Origin: Pseudomonadota bacterium
GTDB taxonomy: Bacteria; Myxococcota; UBA9042; PHBI01
DNA: 12,104 bases
Direction of reading: 5' to 3'
NCBI GenBank assembly: GCA_005788935.1
Contig: SYAK01000104.1
Coordinates: 1 to 12,104, forward strand
This document shows positions 7,350 to 12,104 of the stretch, piece by piece. The position numbers were made by a program, and so were the translations under genes. The notes below the pieces were generated by a model that made no database searches, was not told the DNA's origin, and saw only the letters and a program-made list of their open reading frames with translations. Position 1 is the stretch's first letter. Every line of letters begins with the position of its first letter.

Positions 7350-8368
7350 CGCAGGCGGTGGGCCGCCTCGTCGTCGGTTTTGAAGGGACCGAGGTCCCGC
7401 CCTGGCTTCGGGCGCTCGTCCGACGGGGCTGGGTCGCCGGGGTGGTCATCTTCGCACGGAATCTCGCGTCCACCCGCGCGTGGGTCGAGCTTCAGCGCGC
7501 GCTCCTCGACCTCTTTCCCGACACGACGCCGATCCTCGCGGTGGATCAGGAGGGTGGCCTCGTGCAGCGCCTGAAGCCGCCGCGCATCCCCGAGGTGGCG
7601 GGTCTGCCGCCGATGGGGCCCGTTGCCTCGGCCCTCGGTCCCGCCGGGCTCGAGCAGTTGGGCTTCGTGATGGGGGTCGAGCTTGCGGCGCTTGGTTTCA
7701 ATGTCGATTTCGCGCCCGTCCTCGACATCCACAGTCGCCCCGGGAACCCGATCATCGGCGAGCGGGCCTTCGGGACCAGCGCCGAGGCGGTGATCCGCAA
7801 CGCCCTCGCATGGCGCAGCGGGCTCGAGCGCGCGGGCGTCATGGCGTGCGGAAAACACCTTCCAGGGCATGGCGACACGCTTGTCGACAGCCACCTGGCG
7901 CTGCCTGTCGATGACACGGCGCTCGCCCGCCTCGAGGCCGAGGCCTTTCAGCCGTTCAGGGCCGCCATCGCGGCCGGGCTCGACCTCCTGATGACGGCGC
8001 ACGTCCGTTTCCCGGCGCTCGATCCGCGCTGGCCCGCCACGTTGTCGGAGGACATCCTGCGTGAGCGCGTGCGGGGTCATTGGGGCTACGACGGGGTCCT
8101 CATCTCCGACGACCTCGAGATGGGGGCCCTCGCCGCGCTGCGCGAGCCCGTCGAGCTCGCCGCGCGCCTCGACGCGGCCACGGTCGATCTGGCGCTGGTG
8201 TGCCGCGATGGGGACTTCGCAGAGGCCCTCGGCGCCGCCCTGGCAGCGCTTCCCGTGCGGCCGGAGGTCCCGCGGCGTCTCCAACGGCTCCGCGCGCGTC
8301 TGCGTCGCCATGCGGCTATCTGGCCGTTGCCACCGCTCCCGCCACGCCCTGTCCTGCCAGTCGCCTGA
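7346..8368 (+). CDS. nagZ: Beta-N-acetylhexosaminidase, glycoside hydrolase family 3 (NagZ type)
   Basis: 340 residues with a GTG start at 7346, close to the ~340 residues of E. coli NagZ. NagZ removes N-acetylglucosamine from GlcNAc-1,6-anhydroMurNAc-peptides in cytoplasmic peptidoglycan recycling; no signal peptide is visible, which agrees with that location. Diagnostic motifs are present: AVDQEGGLVQRL near 67-78, NVDFAPVLDIHSRPGNPIIGERAFG in the first half, the KHLPGHGDTLVDSH loop (170-183) with the Asp181/His183 acid-base pair, and SDDLEMGA with the family nucleophile Asp255. The usual family motif is KHFPGHGDT; Leu replaces Phe here. The C-terminal GH3 domain of larger enzymes is absent, as expected for NagZ. 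The start is ambiguous: GTG codons at 7334, 7346 and 7358 are in frame. I prefer 7346 because it overlaps the FHA gene's stop (GTGA), suggesting translational coupling. Confidence 0.9.
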   Translation: MTQAVGRLVVGFEGTEVPPWLRALVRRGWVAGVVIFARNLASTRAWVELQRALLDLFPDTTPILAVDQEGGLVQRLKPPRIPEVAGLPPMGPVASALGPAGLEQLGFVMGVELAALGFNVDFAPVLDIHSRPGNPIIGERAFGTSAEAVIRNALAWRSGLERAGVMACGKHLPGHGDTLVDSHLALPVDDTALARLEAEAFQPFRAAIAAGLDLLMTAHVRFPALDPRWPATLSEDILRERVRGHWGYDGVLISDDLEMGALAALREPVELAARLDAATVDLALVCRDGDFAEALGAALAALPVRPEVPRRLQRLRARLRRHAAIWPLPPLPPRPVLPVA

Positions 8369-8374
8369 CCTCGG

Positions 8375-10546
8375 CTAGCTGCGGACGAGCAGCCAGGCCT
8401 CGCCCGCGAAGAGCGCGAACAGCCCCGCGAGAATCCACGGCCACAGCAGCGTCCGCCCAGCCCCCTCCGTGTCCGCGTCTCCGCCCGCTGGCGGGACCTC
8501 CGCCCCTTGTGATGCGAGGAGGCCGTTGTCCCGCGTCAGGAGGCTGCGGACCGCTTCGATCGCGTCGGGCTGGGCCGAGGTCAGGTCACTCTCGGTCCTC
8601 GGGGTGTTGACGATGACCACCTTCGTCCGCTCGGCGTCCCCGGCTCGCCCGAGCTCCCAGACGCCTGGCAGGTCGAGCTCGGCGATGAACACCGCGTCCT
8701 CGCCATCCGCCAGCTCCACGGTGAGCTCGCTTCCATCAGGTCGGCGGATGAGGACCGGGCCTGCGCCGTCCGGGGCTGCCACGCGCGCGCTGTCACCAAC
8801 CTCGAAGCCCGCCCGCGGGGTCGAACCAGGGCGAGTCCCCCTGCCCTCCGGGTCCTCCTCCTCGAGCGTACGCCCGAGCCACGCGACCGAGCGCTGCAGC
8901 AGCGGCAGGAAGCTCGGCCGCAGCACGAGGTCGGTCCAGTCGCGGTCGAGGGTCGCGGTCCACAGCAGGACGCGCCCGCGCCCGAGGGCGCCCTCGACGA
9001 GCAGAGGAGCGCCGTTCGAGAGTGACGCGAGGACCTGCACGGGGCCATCGGGCGCGCCGGCGTCGACGAGCACGTAGCGTGTGACCTGGGCCCGCAGCAG
9101 GCTCGCGTCCGCGAGGCCCTTGAAGACCGACAGCACGGGGTGGTCGAAATCGAGGGCGCCTGGCGTCAGGGTCTGCAGTGCGTCCTGGGGGTCGCCGCCC
9201 GCTCGTCCGGTCGCGCGGACCTCGCGCAGGGTCGACGGCATGAGGACGCCGTACTGGGCGCTGGAGGTCTGCGGGTCGAGGCGGTCGCCAGACGCGATGA
9301 GGAGGCCGCCGCCGCGCTCGACGTGCTGTTCGAGGGCGACGCGCAGCGGCGGCTCGAGGCTCCCGACGTTCGCGAGGATGACCACGTCCGAGGCCGCGAT
9401 CTGCCCCGCGGACATAGTCGCGGCATCGAGTGCCGTCAACGTCATCTCGGGCATGCCATCGGGCGTCAGCGCGAGGGCTGGTCGGACGAAATGAAGCTCG
9501 TCAAGCCAGTCGGTCGAGTTCGGAGCCCCATTGACGGCGAGGACCCGCAGCGCCCGCCGCCCGGTCGTCGAGAAGCCGAAGCGGTCGTCGGGCGCGAGGC
9601 GGTTCTGGTCGGAGGGCTCGAGCCACACCTCGCCATGCTGCCGGTCCGGGGCGCGCTCGAAGCGGAAGGTCACGGTCGCTCGCCCGCCTGCGGCCACGGT
9701 CGTCACTTCGCTCGCCGTCAGGCTGCCGAGGCGGACCGTGACAGGGCCCGACACCTCGGCCGCGCCGTGGTTCACGATGTCGGCCTCGATGACAGTCCCG
9801 GCTGGCGCGCCAGAGGCGGCTCCCACAACGCGCGCGTCGGCGATGGCCACGTTGGGCGGGCTGGCGCCGAGCGGCAGGTGGGTCAGCTCGGTGACGGGGG
9901 CCCATGGCCAGTCCGCGGGCGTGCTGGCCCAGGCGTGGGCGGCGTTGTCTGACAGAACGACAACCTGTCGCCGCGCCTCACCCGACTCGGACAGGACTCG
10001 CCCCGCCTCGCGCAAGGCGCCTGCCAGATCCTGCCCGCGCGCGGTCGGCCGGACGCGCTCGAGGGCGGTCTCGAGGGCGGGCCCATCAAAGGTGACACCG
10101 TCGGTCAGGAGGCGCGCGGGGCGGCTCGCTGTCAGCAGCGCCACGGAGGTGCGCACACCGCGACCCGCGATGAGCCTCCGCGCCTCCGCGAGGGCCCGCG
10201 CGATCGCGGTCTCCCCGTCGGCGTCCGTGGCCGCCATCGAGGCGGAATCATCGACGATGATCGCGACAGCGCCAGGGGCCGAGACGTCGAGCCCTGTCGT
10301 CGCCTCGGGCTCGAGGTAAGGCTTCGCGAGCGCCACCGCGAGCGCCACGATGAGCATCACGCGGAGGGCGAGCACCAGGATCTGCTTGAGTTTCAGGCGC
10401 CGCGCGAGGCGCTTGTCCGACAGCAACAGGAACTCGATGGCGGCAAAGCGCCTCAGCCGGGCCCGGTGGCGGTTGATGAGGTGGATGATGACGGGCACCG
10501 CGCCAAGCAGCGCGCCGAGCAGCAGACCGGCGTTTCCGAAGCCCAT
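8375..10546 (-). CDS. BatA-like membrane protein with VWA domain and GATase-like C-terminal region
   Basis: 723 residues from ATG at 10546 with GGGAG just upstream. Residues 1-76 match the BatA/aerotolerance N-terminal unit: a first helix (about 7-24), then INRHRARLRRFAAIEFLL and a second helix (about 56-74). A von Willebrand A domain follows; its MIDAS DxSxS is Asp99-Asp-Ser101-Ala-Ser103, intact for metal binding. The middle is beta-rich and resembles a CARDB/Ig-like segment (EADIVNHGAAEVSGPVTVRLG). Around 335-570 the sequence resembles the glutamine-amidotransferase-like fold found in such proteins (RVLAVNG..., VVILANVGSLEPPLRVALEQHVERGGGLLIASG); I see no reason to call it an enzyme. A C-terminal helix (about 700-721) gives a third membrane segment. 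It is third in the MoxR-DUF58-VWA set, 2 bases after DUF58, and its stop lies 6 bases from the convergent nagZ stop. Confidence 0.85.
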   Translation of the reverse strand: MGFGNAGLLLGALLGAVPVIIHLINRHRARLRRFAAIEFLLLSDKRLARRLKLKQILVLALRVMLIVALAVALAKPYLEPEATTGLDVSAPGAVAIIVDDSASMAATDADGETAIARALAEARRLIAGRGVRTSVALLTASRPARLLTDGVTFDGPALETALERVRPTARGQDLAGALREAGRVLSESGEARRQVVVLSDNAAHAWASTPADWPWAPVTELTHLPLGASPPNVAIADARVVGAASGAPAGTVIEADIVNHGAAEVSGPVTVRLGSLTASEVTTVAAGGRATVTFRFERAPDRQHGEVWLEPSDQNRLAPDDRFGFSTTGRRALRVLAVNGAPNSTDWLDELHFVRPALALTPDGMPEMTLTALDAATMSAGQIAASDVVILANVGSLEPPLRVALEQHVERGGGLLIASGDRLDPQTSSAQYGVLMPSTLREVRATGRAGGDPQDALQTLTPGALDFDHPVLSVFKGLADASLLRAQVTRYVLVDAGAPDGPVQVLASLSNGAPLLVEGALGRGRVLLWTATLDRDWTDLVLRPSFLPLLQRSVAWLGRTLEEEDPEGRGTRPGSTPRAGFEVGDSARVAAPDGAGPVLIRRPDGSELTVELADGEDAVFIAELDLPGVWELGRAGDAERTKVVIVNTPRTESDLTSAQPDAIEAVRSLLTRDNGLLASQGAEVPPAGGDADTEGAGRTLLWPWILAGLFALFAGEAWLLVRS

Positions 10547-10548
10547 CG

Positions 10549-11478
10549 CTATCTCCCGCGCGGGCCGCGGGCGCGGCGGTCGTTGAGCCAGGCGCGAACG
10601 GCGTCCGAGGGCGGCACGCGCGTGTCGAGTTCGACGTGGTGGGCGCCGGCGTCGAGCGCGAGCGACCGGATGCGCTCCCGGTGGCGTGCCAGCTGGGCGA
10701 GGTAGGCGGCGCGGACGAGAGCGGGCTCAACGAGGAGGCGGGCTTTCGTCTCCATGCCCTCGAAGAGGGTCATCTCGGTAAAGGGCAGCGTCAGCTCGTC
10801 GCCGTCGAGCACCGAGAAGAGCGTCACCTCGTGGCCGCGTCCGGTCAGATGTCGGACCGAGGCGGCCGTGAGCCCGTGATCACCGAAGAAATCCGAGAAG
10901 ATGAGGACCAGTCCGCGGCGGCGCTGGGTGCCGAGCACGTGGTGGAGGGCCGCCTGCAGATCGGTCGTCCCGTGCACGTCACCGCGCTCGAGGGTGGCGA
11001 GCAGCTGCGGGATCTGCGTCGCCCGCGCCCGCGGTGGCAGCGTCTCGGCGACCTTGTCCGCGAAACGCACGAGCGCCACCGCGTCCTGCTGGCGCAACAG
11101 CACCTGTGCGACCGCGACCGCGAAGACGCTCGCGTAATCGTGCTTCGTCAGCACGCCTTCCGCGCCGTAGGCCATCGAGGCCGAGGCGTCGATGACGAGG
11201 GTCGCCTGCAGGTTCGTCTCCTGTTCGAACTTGCGGATGACGTCGCGATCCGAGCGCGCGTAGACCTTCCAATCCAGATGCCGCAGGTCGTCACCGGGCG
11301 CATACGCCTTGTGTTCGGCGAATTCGATGGAGGCCCCATGGTGCGGGGACCGGTGGAGGCCCTGCAGTACGCCGTCGACGACCCGTTCGGCCCGCAGACC
11401 GAGCCCGCGCAAGGCGGCGAGCGCCGCGGGTGTCAGGCTCCTCGTGCCCGGGTCCGCAGTCGGCAGGGGCGTCGGCAT
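10549..11478 (-). CDS. DUF58 family protein (VWA-like partner of MoxR)
   Basis: 309 residues from ATG at 11478. The signature of DUF58 is clear: EFAEHKAYAPGDDLRHLDWKVYARSD (about 52-77), then RKFEQETN, and VIDASASM (95-102) with a DxSxS metal site at Asp97/Ser99/Ser101. A long helical C-terminal part follows (TLPFTEMTLFEGMETKARLLVEPALVRAAYLAQLARHRERIRSLA). DUF58 proteins are usually cytosolic and act with MoxR ATPases in a chaperone-like or metal-loading role that is not well defined. Its ATG overlaps the moxR stop by one base (TGATG), so the two are probably translationally coupled; the BatA-like gene starts 2 bases after its stop. No truncation is seen. Confidence 0.9.
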   Translation of the reverse strand: MPTPLPTADPGTRSLTPAALAALRGLGLRAERVVDGVLQGLHRSPHHGASIEFAEHKAYAPGDDLRHLDWKVYARSDRDVIRKFEQETNLQATLVIDASASMAYGAEGVLTKHDYASVFAVAVAQVLLRQQDAVALVRFADKVAETLPPRARATQIPQLLATLERGDVHGTTDLQAALHHVLGTQRRRGLVLIFSDFFGDHGLTAASVRHLTGRGHEVTLFSVLDGDELTLPFTEMTLFEGMETKARLLVEPALVRAAYLAQLARHRERIRSLALDAGAHHVELDTRVPPSDAVRAWLNDRRARGPRGR

Positions 11479-11837
11479 CAGGCGAGACGGGTCGCGGGGA
11501 TGGAGGCGAGGATGGCGTCGACGACCGCGTCAGGCGTCACGCGGTCCGCTTCGGCCTGGAACGACATCAGCAGGCGGTGGGACAGGACGGGTCGCGCGAG
11601 CGCCCGCACGTCGTCGCGCGAGGCGTGGGGGCGCCCGTGGAGCGCGGCGCGGACCCGGGCGCCGACGATGAGGTTCTGGGAGGCCCGCGGTCCGGCGCCC
11701 CAGCTCACGTAACGTCGCACCAGGTCAGGCGCCGACTCCCCGTCCGGGCGCGAGCGCCGAGCGACCTCGACGGCGTAACGGATGACGTCCGGACTGGCCA
11801 CAACGGCCTGCGCGATCTGCTGCATCTCGAGCAGCTT
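11478..11837 (-). pseudogene. MoxR family AAA+ ATPase, C-terminal fragment only (N-terminal ATPase core missing at the junction)
   Basis: The frame is open from 11837 to the TGA at 11480-11478, about 119 residues; a TAG stop at 11840-11838 lies directly upstream. The sequence is the C-terminal helical (lid) end of MoxR: KLLEMQQIAQAVVASPDVIRYAVEVARRSRP, then YVSWGAGPRASQNLIVGARVRAAL, then DDVRALARPVLSHRLLMSFQAEADRVT. The WGAGPRASQ motif is characteristic. Walker A, Walker B and sensor motifs, which should lie about 200 residues further upstream, are absent because the DNA changes to AT-rich sequence. An ATG at 11825 gives a 115-residue frame but is internal to the family alignment, so it is not a true start. 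The break is more likely an assembly or recombination junction than a natural short gene; the intact gene may exist in the organism. Confidence 0.8.
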
Positions 11838-11845
11838 CTAGGGCA
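11826..11845. other. Composition and reading-frame junction: GC-rich chromosome to AT-rich DNA
   Basis: Within about 20 bases the sequence passes from GC-rich coding DNA to AT-rich DNA (about 38% GC for 11881-12060 by hand count). Around the switch the minus strand makes sense in two frames: KLLEMQQ of MoxR and EAARDAAD of the Ala-rich frame. That is what a short shared word joining two unrelated sequences would look like. I see no terminal inverted repeat and cannot test for a target duplication. Confidence 0.65.
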
Positions 11846-12104
11846 TTATTACATGCGGCTACAGCATTATTAAAGTGGTTGTTTCTAATTTCAGTAGAAA
11901 TTTTTGCATTATTTATATCTGCGCCAGCATCTCTTGCGGCCGCTTTAGCCTCACCAGCAGCTTTATTAGCAGCATTAGCATAGTCTGTCATAGTTACATC
12001 ACCGGGTGCTGCATTTTTTAAAATATTAACAATATTAGATGCAGCTCTGGCATTTTTTGCTGCATTATTAGCACCGTCAGAATAAGCTTGTGCGATATTA
12101 TTTA
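11826..12104 (-). CDS. Partial Ala/Asn-rich helical protein of unknown family in AT-rich DNA
   Basis: One frame stays open from the window edge (first full codon 12102-12100) to the junction, about 93 codons with no stop, while using AT-rich codons (gct, gca, aat, ata). Residues are about 30% Ala and 19% Asn, with phrases such as ANNAAKNARAASN, ANAANKAAGEAKAAARDAG and NNAVAACNNALEAARDAA. The periodic small and charged residues suggest a long alpha-helix or coiled coil. An internal ATG at 11991 exists but the frame continues upstream of it, so the true start lies outside the window. The frame technically runs on to a stop at 11725, but below about 11826 it is only a shadow of moxR. I do not recognise the family. 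Codon use and composition point to a different genome (host, symbiont, phage or contaminant). Confidence 0.45.

Noticed and set aside
8369..8400. Possible bidirectional terminator between the convergent nagZ and BatA-like genes
   Set aside because: A short GCTGC/GCAGC inverted repeat exists but it lies in the end of the BatA-like coding sequence, is only five pairs long and has no T-run.
10636..11712. A 358-codon plus-strand open frame opposite DUF58 and moxR
   Set aside because: No domain or signal; the minus strand encodes the conserved DUF58 signature and WGAGPRASQ of MoxR.
11826..11943. CTCGAG at 11826-11831 and GCGGCCGC at 11936-11943 as cloning sites
   Set aside because: They are recognition words of common enzymes, but both fall inside sensible reading frames (LLE/ARD and KAAARD) and no vector or adaptor sequence is seen around them. 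An assembly chimera explains the junction without cloning.

Overview
The window is high-GC DNA (about 70% by eye), densely coding, with several Cys-rich lipoproteins carrying CNGxDDDCDG repeats, a TPR/PEGA protein, a double-FHA/TPR membrane protein and a MoxR-DUF58-BatA cluster. Together these suggest a Gram-negative member of the Myxococcota (former Deltaproteobacteria). That is inference from protein style; no rRNA or other marker gene is present. The last ~265 bases (about 11840-12104) are different: roughly 38% GC in the part I counted, with another codon usage. They look like foreign sequence or an assembly chimera.

Layout. (1) 1-2053, minus strand: a signal-peptide TPR/PEGA protein is followed 55 bases downstream by a lipoprotein with a formylglycine-generating-enzyme (FGE-sulfatase) type domain, cut by the left window edge. 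(2) 2054-2384: a divergent promoter region with three copies of an 11-base element and a plausible promoter for each direction. (3) 2385-5267, plus strand: a 960-residue lipoprotein with Cys-rich modules, four MopE-type repeats, an EF-hand-like pair, a beta-propeller and a C-terminal beta-rich domain. (4) 5457-8368, plus strand: a two-FHA, single-TM, TPR protein that overlaps (GTGA) a NagZ-type glycoside hydrolase family 3 enzyme. (5) 8375-11837, minus strand and convergent with nagZ: the C-terminal end of a MoxR AAA+ ATPase, a DUF58 protein and a BatA-like VWA membrane protein, with a stop/start overlap and a 2-base gap between them. (6) 11826-12104: moxR breaks into AT-rich DNA that holds an open frame for an Ala/Asn-rich protein.

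The unifying theme is the cell envelope: surface lipoproteins, periplasmic scaffold modules, phosphothreonine recognition (FHA), peptidoglycan recycling (NagZ) and a MoxR/VWA chaperone-like module. No CRISPR array, tRNA, rRNA, integrase or transposase was found. I see no clearly new defence or metabolic system. The points most worth checking are the moxR/AT-rich junction, the repeated element in the divergent promoter region, the Cys-rich insertion in the FGE-like protein, and the FHA-NagZ coupling.
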